Positions 44,253 to 52,101 of a stretch of 64,000 nt of DNA are shown here, piece after piece (the stretch's first letter is position 1; the number at the start of each line of letters is the position of its first letter). The notes below the pieces were generated by a model, which had not been told where the DNA came from, did no database searches, and was given only the letters and a program-made list of their open reading frames with translations. The translations under genes were made by a program, and so were the position numbers. Origin of the DNA: Actinoallomurus liliacearum (GTDB taxonomy: Bacteria; Actinomycetota; Actinomycetes; Streptosporangiales; Streptosporangiaceae); assembly GCF_039542035.1 (NCBI RefSeq), contig NZ_BAABHJ010000028.1, positions 1-64,000 of the forward strand. The letters are read 5' to 3'.

Positions 44253-45779
44253 ATGCGCAGAGTCGTCGTCGCCGCGGCCGGTGTGCTCATCCTCCTGGCG
44301 GCGGCCGTCTTCTCGTGCGTCGCCCTGCGAGGACCGCACGGCCCGGCGACGCCGGAGGCGGCCTCGGCCGCGTACTTCCGCGCCTGGAGCGGCGGCGACT
44401 TCGCGGCGATGCGGCGGCTGGCCGACGATCCGCCCGGCGACTTCGCCGACCGGCACCGGGCCCTGTCCCGGGCGCTGCGCGTCGACTCGGTGGACTTCAC
44501 GCCGGGTCCGCCGGTACGGCACGGGGACGAGGCGTCCGTCGACTACGCCGTCACCCGGCACCTGACCGGCGTCGGAGAGTGGAGCTTCCACGCGACCCTG
44601 CGGGTCGCGCGCCGGAACGGCGCCTGGCGGGTGGTGTGGTCGCCGGCGACGCTGCACCCCGCCCTGGCCGACGGCGGACGGTGGATCCTCGACCGGACCG
44701 AGGCCGGGTCGGGAGCGCCGGTCGCCGCGGACGGCAGGCCCCTTCCCGACGACAACGACGCCCAGCCGTACCTCGCCGACGTCGGTGAGCGGCTCGGCGA
44801 GGACGAAGGCGCCCCCGGCTGGGCGGTGCGGATCCAGAACCCGGGGCGGCCGGCGCAGCAGCTCAAGGTCTTCCCCGGCCGTGGCGCGGCGCCCGTCCGC
44901 ACCACCATCGACCGGCGCGCCCAGGCGGCCGCCGACGCGGCCGTGGGATCGGCGCAGGCCGCCCTCGTCGCGATCCGCCCCTCGACCGGCGAGATCGTGG
45001 CGGTCGCCGACCGGCTGCCGCAGGCCGAGAGCGCCTTCACGGGCCTGTACCCGCCGGGGTCGACGTTCAAGGTGGTCGTCGCGGCGACGCTGCTGGGCGG
45101 CGGGATGACGCCGGCGAGCCCGGTCGACTGCCCGGCCGTGACGGTGGCCGGGCAGCGCACGATCCACAACCACGGCGGCCTGGCGCTCGGCCGGGTCTCA
45201 CTCGCCGACGCGTTCGCCGAGTCCTGCAACACGACGTTCGCGGGACTCGGTGTGTCGGCGGGAGCCGGGCGGCTGCGGGAGAGCGCCGCCGCGTTCGGCT
45301 TCGGCGCGCACTTCGACACGGGGACGGACACGGCCTACTCCGGGGACCTCCTCGACCCGGGCGGCGACAACGGGCTGGCCGAGGCGTCGATCGGCCAGGG
45401 GAAGGTCCAGGCGACCCCGCTCGCGATGGCGGTGGTCGCCGCGGCCGTGGCCGACGGCGCGTACCGTCCGCCGCGTCTGGTGCCCGCGCGCCTCGTCCAC
45501 GCGGGAACGGCCCGGCCGCTGCCGTCCTCCGTGGTCGCCGGGCTGCGGTCGATGATGCGGGCGGTCGCGACGCGGGGCACCGCGGCCCGGGCCGGACTTC
45601 CGGCGGGCACGGCGGGCAAGACGGGGACGGCCGAATATGATGCCCAAGGTCATACGCACGCGTGGTTCATCGGCTACCGGGGCGATCTGGCCTTTGCCGT
45701 CTTCGTTCTGCACGGCGGGGACGGCGGGCAGGTGGCCGGACCGGTCGCAGCCCGTTTTCTTGCTGTGATCAAGTCGTGA
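44253..45779 (+). CDS. Penicillin-binding protein with NTF2-like N-terminal domain
   Basis: A 508-residue membrane-anchored transpeptidase. An N-terminal hydrophobic segment (5-25) is followed by an NTF2-like (MecA-N) domain at about 33-135 and a shortened linker instead of a normal PBP dimerisation domain. The transpeptidase part (about 215-508) has all three active-site motifs: S-T-F-K (270-273, Ser270 nucleophile), S-C-N (324-326) and K-T-G-T (456-459). It should cross-link peptidoglycan or resist beta-lactams. It starts at ATG 44253 with GGGGGA upstream, and lies between two GlnH-type binding protein genes. About 508 residues is short for class B PBPs. Confidence 0.9.
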   Translation: MRRVVVAAAGVLILLAAAVFSCVALRGPHGPATPEAASAAYFRAWSGGDFAAMRRLADDPPGDFADRHRALSRALRVDSVDFTPGPPVRHGDEASVDYAVTRHLTGVGEWSFHATLRVARRNGAWRVVWSPATLHPALADGGRWILDRTEAGSGAPVAADGRPLPDDNDAQPYLADVGERLGEDEGAPGWAVRIQNPGRPAQQLKVFPGRGAAPVRTTIDRRAQAAADAAVGSAQAALVAIRPSTGEIVAVADRLPQAESAFTGLYPPGSTFKVVVAATLLGGGMTPASPVDCPAVTVAGQRTIHNHGGLALGRVSLADAFAESCNTTFAGLGVSAGAGRLRESAAAFGFGAHFDTGTDTAYSGDLLDPGGDNGLAEASIGQGKVQATPLAMAVVAAAVADGAYRPPRLVPARLVHAGTARPLPSSVVAGLRSMMRAVATRGTAARAGLPAGTAGKTGTAEYDAQGHTHAWFIGYRGDLAFAVFVLHGGDGGQVAGPVAARFLAVIKS

Positions 45780-45853
45780 CCCGCTGACGTTCTCGCAGGT
45801 GGCGAGCGGTATGACATAGTCGGACAGTTGTTTGTCCTGCTTATGGAGGAATT

Positions 45854-46663
45854 GTGGCTATTAGTCGTCGGCTTGCCGCCGCCACCGCCGGACTCTGCGC
45901 GGCCGCCCTCGCCCTCACCGCCTGCGGCGGCGGCGGGGACGGAGTGACGGTTCAGGGTGCCAAGCTGGTGAAGAAGGGCAAGCTGACCACCTGCACGCAC
46001 CTGCCGTACCCGCCGTTCCAGTCGGCCCAGGGCGGCAAGGTCGTCGGTTTCGACGTCGACGTCATCGACCTCGTGGCCAAGAAGCTCGGCGTGACCCAGC
46101 AGGTCATCGACACCCCGTTTGAGACGATCAAGACGGGGTCCGCGCTGAACGCGGGGAAGTGCGACGTCGCCGCCGCCGGTATGACGATCAAGCCGGAGCG
46201 GGCGCGGTTCATCGACTTCACCAAGCCGTACTTCAACGCCACACAGGCGCTCATGGCCAAGAAGGGCATCACCTACGCGTCGCTGGACGACGTCAAGGCC
46301 AAAAAGCTCAAGGTCGGCTCCCAGGCGAGCACCACCGGTGAGGACTTCGTCCACTCCAAGGGCATCGACTCGAAGTCCTTCAAGGACTCCGCCAGCCTCC
46401 TCAACGGGCTGCGCAGCGGCCAGGTCGACGTGATCATCGAGGACTATCCGGTCGTGCAGGGCTGGCTGAAGGACCCGGCGAACGCCGCGTACGGCGTCGC
46501 GGCCAGCCTCAACACCGGCGAGCAGTACGGCTTCGCGGTCCGCAAGGGCAAGAACCCCAAGCTGCTCTCGCTGATCAACCAGACCATCGACGAGGCCCGG
46601 CAGAGCGGCGAGTACAAGAAGATCTACGAGAAGTGGATCGGCCCGATGCCGGCGGGCGCCTGA
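45854..46663 (+). CDS. Polar amino acid ABC substrate-binding lipoprotein
   Basis: A 269-residue lipoprotein. The signal peptide ends L-T-A-C with Cys24. Binding-site marks match the GlnH family: T-T-C-T-H-L-P-Y-P-P-F, V-G-F-D-V-D-V-I-D, A-A-A-G-M-T-I-K and R-F-I-D-F-T-K-P-Y-F. It captures a polar or basic amino acid, exact specificity unknown, and passes it to the permease and ATPase encoded next. GTG 45854 has a strong GGAGG four bases upstream. The three genes 45854-48284 form an operon with short or overlapping joins. Confidence 0.93.
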   Translation: MAISRRLAAATAGLCAAALALTACGGGGDGVTVQGAKLVKKGKLTTCTHLPYPPFQSAQGGKVVGFDVDVIDLVAKKLGVTQQVIDTPFETIKTGSALNAGKCDVAAAGMTIKPERARFIDFTKPYFNATQALMAKKGITYASLDDVKAKKLKVGSQASTTGEDFVHSKGIDSKSFKDSASLLNGLRSGQVDVIIEDYPVVQGWLKDPANAAYGVAASLNTGEQYGFAVRKGKNPKLLSLINQTIDEARQSGEYKKIYEKWIGPMPAGA

Positions 46664-46692
46664 GCCGGCCCTGATCGATTCGAGAGGCCGCA

Positions 46693-47514
46693 ATGACTGA
46701 ACACGCGGAGGCGGCGCCGCGGCTGACCCGCACGCAGCGCCGTCGGCTGATCCTGGGCGGCGAGTACGGCATCTTCGTCGTCGCCGTCGTCCTGCTCGTG
46801 TCCCTGGCGGACTGGGGGGCGCTGAAGACCAACTTCGCCGAATGGCGGGTCGCCAAGACGCTGTTCCCCGACATCATCACGGTCGCGCTGCGCAACACCC
46901 TGCTGTTCACGGTCACCGGGTTCGCACTCGGCCTGGTGGCCGGCCTGCTGCTGGCGCTGATGCGGCTGTCCTCGGTGCCGCCGTACCGCTGGTTCGCCAT
47001 CGCCTACATCGAGGTGTTCCGGGGACTGCCCGCGCTGCTCATCTTCATCTTCGTGGGCACCGGCGTCCCGCTCGCCTTCCCGGGGGTCAACTTCCCCGGG
47101 GGCGTGTACGGCCAGGCCGCCGTCGCCCTGGGAGTGGTCTCGGCGGCGTACATGGCCGAGACCATCCGGGCCGGCATCGAGGCCGTGCCGCGCGGTCAGA
47201 TGGAGGCGGCGCGCACGCTCGGCATGTCGCACGGGCGGGCCATGCGCTCGATCATCATTCCGCAGGCGCTCCGCATCGTGATCCCGCCGCTGACCAACGA
47301 ACTGGTCCTGCTGTTCAAGGACTCGTCTCTCGTTCTGTTCCTCGGCATCACGCTGCAGCAGCGGGAGCTGTCCAAGCTCGCCCAGGACGCGGCCAGCCAG
47401 CAGGGCAACACCACGCCGATCATCGTGGCCGCCATCTGCTACCTGATCATCACGATTCCGCTCGGCCACCTGGCGCGGCGGCTGGAGGCCCGGCAGAAGA
47501 GGGGACAGCGGTGA
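46693..47514 (+). CDS. Polar amino acid ABC transporter permease
   Basis: A 273-residue inner-membrane permease with about five or six helices. Residues 60-250 carry the BPD transport domain with the EAA-like loop E-A-A-R-T-L-G-M-S-H-G-R-A-M-R-S-I-I-I-P-Q-A-L-R-I-V, which docks onto the ATPase. The N-terminal R-L-T-R-T-Q-R-R-R-L is cytoplasmic. No second permease gene is present, so it probably works as a homodimer. It starts at ATG 46693 with GAGAGG upstream, and its stop overlaps the ATPase start (GTGA). Confidence 0.93.
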   Translation: MTEHAEAAPRLTRTQRRRLILGGEYGIFVVAVVLLVSLADWGALKTNFAEWRVAKTLFPDIITVALRNTLLFTVTGFALGLVAGLLLALMRLSSVPPYRWFAIAYIEVFRGLPALLIFIFVGTGVPLAFPGVNFPGGVYGQAAVALGVVSAAYMAETIRAGIEAVPRGQMEAARTLGMSHGRAMRSIIIPQALRIVIPPLTNELVLLFKDSSLVLFLGITLQQRELSKLAQDAASQQGNTTPIIVAAICYLIITIPLGHLARRLEARQKRGQR

Positions 47515-48284
47515 CGACCGTCAACACCACCGCGGCGGTCCAGGTGACCGGGCTGCACAAGGCGTTCGGTGACCTGGAGGTGCTGCGCGGCATCGACTTC
47601 GAGGTCAGGCGCGGCGAGGTCGTGTGCATCATCGGGCCGTCCGGATCCGGTAAGTCCACGCTGCTGCGCTGCGTGAACCTCCTGGAGGAGCCCACCGCCG
47701 GAAAGGTGTACGTCGGCGGCGTGGAGCTGACCGACCCGGACGTGGACATCGACGCGGCCCGCCGCCGCGTCGGCATGGTGTTCCAGCAGTTCAACCTGTT
47801 CCCGCACCTGTCGGTGCTCGCGAACGTCACCATCGCGCAGCGCAAGGTGCTGCGGCGCTCCGCCGAGCAGGCCGACCGGATCGCGCGCGACAACCTCGCC
47901 CGCGTCGGGTTGGCCGACAAGGTGGACGCCTACCCGGCACAGCTGTCCGGTGGCCAGCAGCAGCGGGTCGCGATCGCCCGCGCCCTGGCCATGGGCCCGG
48001 ACGTCATGCTGTTCGACGAGCCGACCTCCGCGCTCGACCCCGAGCTCGTCGGCGACGTGCTCGGCGTCATGCGCAAGCTGGCCCTCGAGGGCATGACGAT
48101 GCTGGTGGTCACGCACGAGATGACCTTCGCCCGAGAGGTCGCCGACCGCGTGGTCTTCATGGACGGCGGCGTCATCGTCGAGGAGGGCCCGCCGTCGAAG
48201 GTCATCGGCGAGCCGACCCACGAGCGGACCCGCAGGTTCCTGGCCCGTGTCCTCGACCCGGCCGCCGCCGAGGTCGAGGAGTGA
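47511..48284 (+). CDS. Polar amino acid ABC transporter ATPase
   Basis: A 257-residue ATPase of the GlnQ/HisP type. Walker A is G-P-S-G-S-G-K-S-T at 42-50, the Q-loop F-Q-Q-F-N-L-F-P-H at 91-99, the signature L-S-G-G-Q at 145-149, Walker B V-M-L-F-D-E-P at 165-171, and the switch histidine is in V-T-H-E-M. It couples ATP hydrolysis to uptake by the upstream permease. GTG 47511 overlaps the permease stop. A perfect 15-bp stem directly after its own stop ends the operon. Confidence 0.95.
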   Translation: MTTVNTTAAVQVTGLHKAFGDLEVLRGIDFEVRRGEVVCIIGPSGSGKSTLLRCVNLLEEPTAGKVYVGGVELTDPDVDIDAARRRVGMVFQQFNLFPHLSVLANVTIAQRKVLRRSAEQADRIARDNLARVGLADKVDAYPAQLSGGQQQRVAIARALAMGPDVMLFDEPTSALDPELVGDVLGVMRKLALEGMTMLVVTHEMTFAREVADRVVFMDGGVIVEEGPPSKVIGEPTHERTRRFLARVLDPAAAEVEE

Positions 48285-48328
48285 CCCGTCGGGGTCCCCG
48301 GCGGCACGCCATCGGGGACCCCGACGGG
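48285..48328 (+). terminator. Strong terminator after the ABC operon
   Basis: CCCGTCGGGGTCCCC (48285-48299) and its exact complement (48314-48328) form a perfect 15-bp stem with a 14-base loop, starting at the first base after the ATPase stop. It separates the transporter from the glnA2-like gene at 48432. Confidence 0.9.
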
Positions 48329-48431
48329 ACGGCGGTCACGCTTCGCGACCTTGTAACGTGACCGAAACATGGACACGGCACACTGATAGAACGCCAGAGT
48401 TGTCGTAGCAGGTCGTCAAAGGGGATCCGTT

Positions 48432-49793
48432 TTGGACCGTCAGCAGGAGTTCGTGCTCCGCACGCTCGAGGAGCGCGACATCCGCTTCATCCGGCTGTGG
48501 TTCACCGACGTGCTCGGATTCCTCAAGTCCGTCGCGGTCGCCCCGGCCGAGCTGGAGCAGGCGTTCGCCGAGGGCATCGGGTTCGACGGCTCGGCCGTCG
48601 AGGGGTTCGCCCGTGTCTACGAGGCCGACATGCTCGCCAAGCCCGATCCGTCGACGTTCCAGGTGCTGCCGTGGCGGGCCGAGTCGCCGGGTACGGCCCG
48701 GATGTTCTGCGACATCCTCATGCCGGACGGGTCGCCGAGCTTCGCCGACCCGCGCTACGTCCTCAAGCGCACCCTCAGCCGCGCGGCCGACCTCGGGTTC
48801 ACCTTCTACACCCACCCTGAGCTGGAGTTCTACCTGCTCGGCGAGCAGCCCGACGACGGCAGCGAGCCGACGCCGGTCGACCTGGGCGGCTACTTCGACC
48901 ACACGCCGCACCGCGCCGCGCACGACTTCCGGCGCAACGCCATCATGATGCTGGAGTCGATGGGCATCTCCGTCGAGTTCAGCCACCACGAGGGCGGCCC
49001 GGGCCAGCAGGAGATCGACCTGCGCTACGCCGACGCGCTCACCACGGCCGACAACATCATGACGTTCCGCCTGGTGATGAAGGAGGTCGCGCTCGAGCAA
49101 GGCGTGCACGCCTCCTTCATGCCGAAGCCGTTCACCGAGTACCCGGGCTCGGGGATGCACACCCACATGTCGCTGTTCGAGGGCGATCGCAACGCCTTCT
49201 ACGAGCCGGGCGCCGAGTACCAGCTCTCCAAGGTCGGGCGCGCGTTCATCGCCGGCCTGCTCCGGCACGCCGCCGAGATCACGGCCGTCACCAACCAGTG
49301 GGTCAACTCCTACAAGCGCCTGTGGGGCGGCGTCGGCGCGTCCGCCGGCGCGGGCGGCGAGGCGCCGCCGTACATCTGCTGGGGCCACAACAACCGGTCC
49401 GCGCTGGTGCGCGTGCCGATGTACAAGCCGCAGAAGGGTCACGCGACCCGCATCGAGTTCCGCGCGCCGGACACCGCCTGCAACCCCTACCTCGCCTTCG
49501 CCGCGATCCTGGGCGCCGGCCTCAGGGGCATCGAGCAGGGCTACGAGCTGCCGCCGGGCGCCGAGGACGACGTGTGGGCGCTCACCGCGGCCGAGCGCCG
49601 CGCGATGGGCATCGAGCCGCTGCCGCAGAGCCTGGACGAGGCGATCAGCGCGATGGAGCGCAGCGAGCTGGTCGCCGAGGTCCTCGGCGAGCACGTCTTC
49701 GACTTCTTCCTCCGCAACAAGCGCGCGGAGTGGGAGGACTACCGCCGCCAGGTCACCGAGTACGAACGCCGCCGCTACCTCTCGGTGCTCTGA
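48432..49793 (+). CDS. glnA2: Glutamine synthetase-like protein, GlnA2 type
   Basis: A 453-residue member of the type I glutamine synthetase family. The fold marks are F-D-G-S-A-V-E-G-F near residue 50, H-H-E-G-G-P-G-Q-Q-E near 187-196, and the ATP-binding T-H-M-S near 238. The adenylylation-site tyrosine loop of true GlnA is not present in usual form, and length (453) is that of actinobacterial GlnA2 rather than of GlnA (about 470). In Streptomyces coelicolor, GlnA2 has been reported as a gamma-glutamylpolyamine synthetase, so polyamine use is possible. TTG 48432 has AAGGGG upstream. Its end overlaps the convergent TetR gene by 19 bases. Confidence 0.88.
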   Translation: MDRQQEFVLRTLEERDIRFIRLWFTDVLGFLKSVAVAPAELEQAFAEGIGFDGSAVEGFARVYEADMLAKPDPSTFQVLPWRAESPGTARMFCDILMPDGSPSFADPRYVLKRTLSRAADLGFTFYTHPELEFYLLGEQPDDGSEPTPVDLGGYFDHTPHRAAHDFRRNAIMMLESMGISVEFSHHEGGPGQQEIDLRYADALTTADNIMTFRLVMKEVALEQGVHASFMPKPFTEYPGSGMHTHMSLFEGDRNAFYEPGAEYQLSKVGRAFIAGLLRHAAEITAVTNQWVNSYKRLWGGVGASAGAGGEAPPYICWGHNNRSALVRVPMYKPQKGHATRIEFRAPDTACNPYLAFAAILGAGLRGIEQGYELPPGAEDDVWALTAAERRAMGIEPLPQSLDEAISAMERSELVAEVLGEHVFDFFLRNKRAEWEDYRRQVTEYERRRYLSVL

Positions 49794-50344
49794 GACGAGG
49801 AGATCATCTCCATCGCCACGGTGAGGCCGGTGGTGCGGCGCTCCTCGTCGGTGATGTCGTAGTCGTCGAAGGTGAAGAGGGCGATGTTCAGCCCGAAGAT
49901 CGCCATCGCCGACTTGAGCTGGTCGGTCAGCGGCGCCTTCCGATCGGCGAGCAGCTCGATCAGGGCCCGGACCCGGCACTTCATCTTCTCGCCGACCGCG
50001 AGGTCGCGCATGGTGCCCTGGTTCTCGTGGGCGAAGCGCATGAGCGCCGGCGCCGAGGTGTAGAGGTTGTCGGCGTAGCGGCGCACCAGCTCCTGGCGCG
50101 TCTCCAGGGTCGGCGGCTGTGCCTGCCCCCAGGCGATCAGGTCGTCCAACCTGGCGAGGGCATCGTCGAACAGGCTGACGATGATGTCCTCTTTGGTCTT
50201 GAAGTGGTAGTACAGCGCCGCCTTGGTGACGTGGAGGCGCTCGGCGATCTCCCGTAGCGAGGTCTTCTCGTAACCGTGCTCGGCGAACAGCTCCAGCGCG
50301 ACCGCCTGAATCCGCTCCCGGGTGTCGCCGCGGGGCTCGCCCAT
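49775..50344 (-). CDS. TetR-family regulator
   Basis: A 189-residue regulator. The N-terminal helix-turn-helix (about 10-55) reads T-S-L-R-E-I-A-E-R-L-H-V-T-K-A-A-L-Y-Y-H-F, a standard TetR recognition helix. The C-terminal part is all-helical, with a ligand pocket that cannot be assigned. ATG 50344 is chosen because GGAG lies seven bases upstream; TTG 50350 is in frame. It is divergent from the EmrB-type exporter at 50460, with a double operator in the 115-bp gap, and convergent with glnA2, with which it overlaps. Confidence 0.92.
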   Translation of the reverse strand: MGEPRGDTRERIQAVALELFAEHGYEKTSLREIAERLHVTKAALYYHFKTKEDIIVSLFDDALARLDDLIAWGQAQPPTLETRQELVRRYADNLYTSAPALMRFAHENQGTMRDLAVGEKMKCRVRALIELLADRKAPLTDQLKSAMAIFGLNIALFTFDDYDITDEERRTTGLTVAMEMISSSQSTER

Positions 50345-50362
50345 GATCAATCTCCGTCCAAA

Positions 50363-50433
50363 CTAACTTGACGACCGGCTAGTTCCTAACTTACCGTACG
50401 GCAGGTAAAGAAACTAGCCGGTCGACAAGTAAG
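50363..50433. promoter_or_regulatory. Paired operator for the divergent TetR and MFS genes
   Basis: A 22-base sequence at 50363-50384 is repeated as its inverse at 50412-50433 with only two mismatches; the best part is an 18-bp arm with one mismatch. Each arm is itself an imperfect palindrome, ACTTG-n8-CTAGT at 50366-50383 and ACTAG-n8-CAAGT at 50413-50430, as expected of two TetR operators. Between them lie TTACC/GGTAA arms around the palindrome CCGTACGG (50394-50401). A regulator dimer on each site could repress both divergent promoters. Confidence 0.8.
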
Positions 50434-50459
50434 CGTCCGACCACAGAGAGAGGTTATCG

Positions 50460-52046
50460 ATGTCGGGGACGAACACGGCGGAGTCCGCGCCACCAGGCGC
50501 GGCGGAGCCGAGAAGCACGCGATCCATCTACATCGCGATCATCGGCCTGATGCTCGGCATGTTCCTCGCGATGCTCGACAACCTGATCGTCGGCACCGCG
50601 CTGCCGACGATCGTCGGCGACCTCGGGGGCCTCAGCCACCTCGCCTGGGTCGTCACCGCCTACACCCTCGCCACGGCGGCCGCGACGCCGATCTGGGGCA
50701 AGCTCGGCGACCTGTACGGCCGCAAGGGCATGTTCATGGCGTCCATCGTGATCTTCCTCGCGGGCTCCATGCTGTCCGGGCTGTCGCAGAGCATGGGCCA
50801 GCTCATCGGGTTCCGTGCGCTGCAGGGCCTCGGCGCCGGCGGCCTCATGGTCGGCGCCTTCGCGATCATCGGTGACCTCGTCCCGCCGCGCGAGCGCGGC
50901 CGCTTCCAGGCGATCATCGGCGGGATGATGCCGATCGCCTTCGTCGGCGGCCCGCTGATCGGCGGCTTCCTCACCGACCACCTGAGCTGGCGCTGGACCT
51001 TCTACGTCAACGTGCCGCTCGGCGCGGTCGCCCTGCTCGTCACGGGTGTCGGCATGCGCCTGCACACCCCGCACATCAAGGCGAAGATCGACTTCCTCGG
51101 GGCGTTCCTGCTGACGGTCGGCGTCGTCTCCCTCACCCTGGTCGCGAGCTGGGGCGGCAGCGAGTACCCCTGGGGATCCTGGCAGATCATCGGGCTGGCG
51201 ATCCTGTCGGTCGTGGCCCTGGTCCTGTTCGTCCTCGCCGAGTCCCGCGCCCCCGAGCCGATCCTGCCGCCGCGGCTGTTCCGCAACAAGAACTTCGCGG
51301 TCGCCCAGGTCCTGAGCTTCCTCGTCGGCGCGGCGATGTTCGGCGCGGTCAACTTCCTCCCGCAGTACATGCAGGACGTCCAGGGCGCCTCGGCGACGGC
51401 GAGCGGCCTGCTCCTCCTGCCGCTGATGTTCGGCATGCTGGTCGTGATGCTGACGACCGGGCAGCTGATCTCCCGCAACGGCCGCTACAAGCTGTACCCG
51501 ATCATCGGCGGCGCGGTGATGACGGTCGGCATGCTCATGCTGCTCCTGCTCAAGGTCGACACCAGCACGGCGGTCAGCTCGGCGCTCACCGCCGGTGTGG
51601 GTCTCGGCATGGGCTTCATCATGCAGAACACCATGCTGATCACCCAGAACAGCGCGGAGCTGCGGGACATGGGCGCGGCGAGCGGCTCGGTCACCCTGTT
51701 CCGTACGGTGGGCGGCTCGCTCGGCGTGGCGCTGTTCGGCTCCATCTTCACGAACCGCCTGGAGCACACCATCTCCGACCGGCTCGGCCCGCAGGCCGCC
51801 CACAAGATCGCGTCGGGTGGCGCGCACGTGACGCCGGCACTGCTGCACAAGCTGCCCCTGCCGGTGCAGGAGGCGTTCAAGTCCGGCGTCACCAGTGGCC
51901 TGCACGGCACGGTGATCGGCGGAGCGGTCGTCGCCTTCCTGGCCTTCCTCCTCGCCTGGTTCGTCCGCGAGGTGCCGCTGCGCGGCTCGGCGGCCAAGGG
52001 CCCGAAGGAGCAGCTCGAGGAGACCATCTCCGAACCGGTCATCTGA
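50460..52046 (+). CDS. EmrB/QacA-type MFS exporter
   Basis: A 528-residue, about fourteen-helix DHA2 exporter. Helix 1 has M-L-D-N-L-I-V-G-T-A-L-P-T-I-V, followed by G-K-L-G-D-L-Y-G-R-K-G; helix 5 reads G-P-L-I-G-G-F-L. It closely follows the actinobacterial group linked to TetR regulators of the type encoded divergently. ATG 50460 has AGAGAGG upstream. It is closed by a strong terminator. The exported compound is unknown; nearness to glnA2 does not show that polyamines are the substrate. Confidence 0.92.
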   Translation: MSGTNTAESAPPGAAEPRSTRSIYIAIIGLMLGMFLAMLDNLIVGTALPTIVGDLGGLSHLAWVVTAYTLATAAATPIWGKLGDLYGRKGMFMASIVIFLAGSMLSGLSQSMGQLIGFRALQGLGAGGLMVGAFAIIGDLVPPRERGRFQAIIGGMMPIAFVGGPLIGGFLTDHLSWRWTFYVNVPLGAVALLVTGVGMRLHTPHIKAKIDFLGAFLLTVGVVSLTLVASWGGSEYPWGSWQIIGLAILSVVALVLFVLAESRAPEPILPPRLFRNKNFAVAQVLSFLVGAAMFGAVNFLPQYMQDVQGASATASGLLLLPLMFGMLVVMLTTGQLISRNGRYKLYPIIGGAVMTVGMLMLLLLKVDTSTAVSSALTAGVGLGMGFIMQNTMLITQNSAELRDMGAASGSVTLFRTVGGSLGVALFGSIFTNRLEHTISDRLGPQAAHKIASGGAHVTPALLHKLPLPVQEAFKSGVTSGLHGTVIGGAVVAFLAFLLAWFVREVPLRGSAAKGPKEQLEETISEPVI

Positions 52047-52058
52047 CCCGAAGACACC

Positions 52059-52094
52059 GAGGCCAGGGGGCTCCCGTCGGGACCCCCTGGCCTC
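52059..52094. terminator. Bidirectional terminator
   Basis: GAGGCCAGGGGG (52059-52070) pairs perfectly over 12 bp with CCCCCTGGCCTC (52083-52094), and the loop adds TCCC/GGGA around GTC, so only one base is left unpaired on the way up. It lies between the convergent exporter and FG-GAP genes. Confidence 0.88.
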
Positions 52095-52101
52095 TACTCG
52101 T

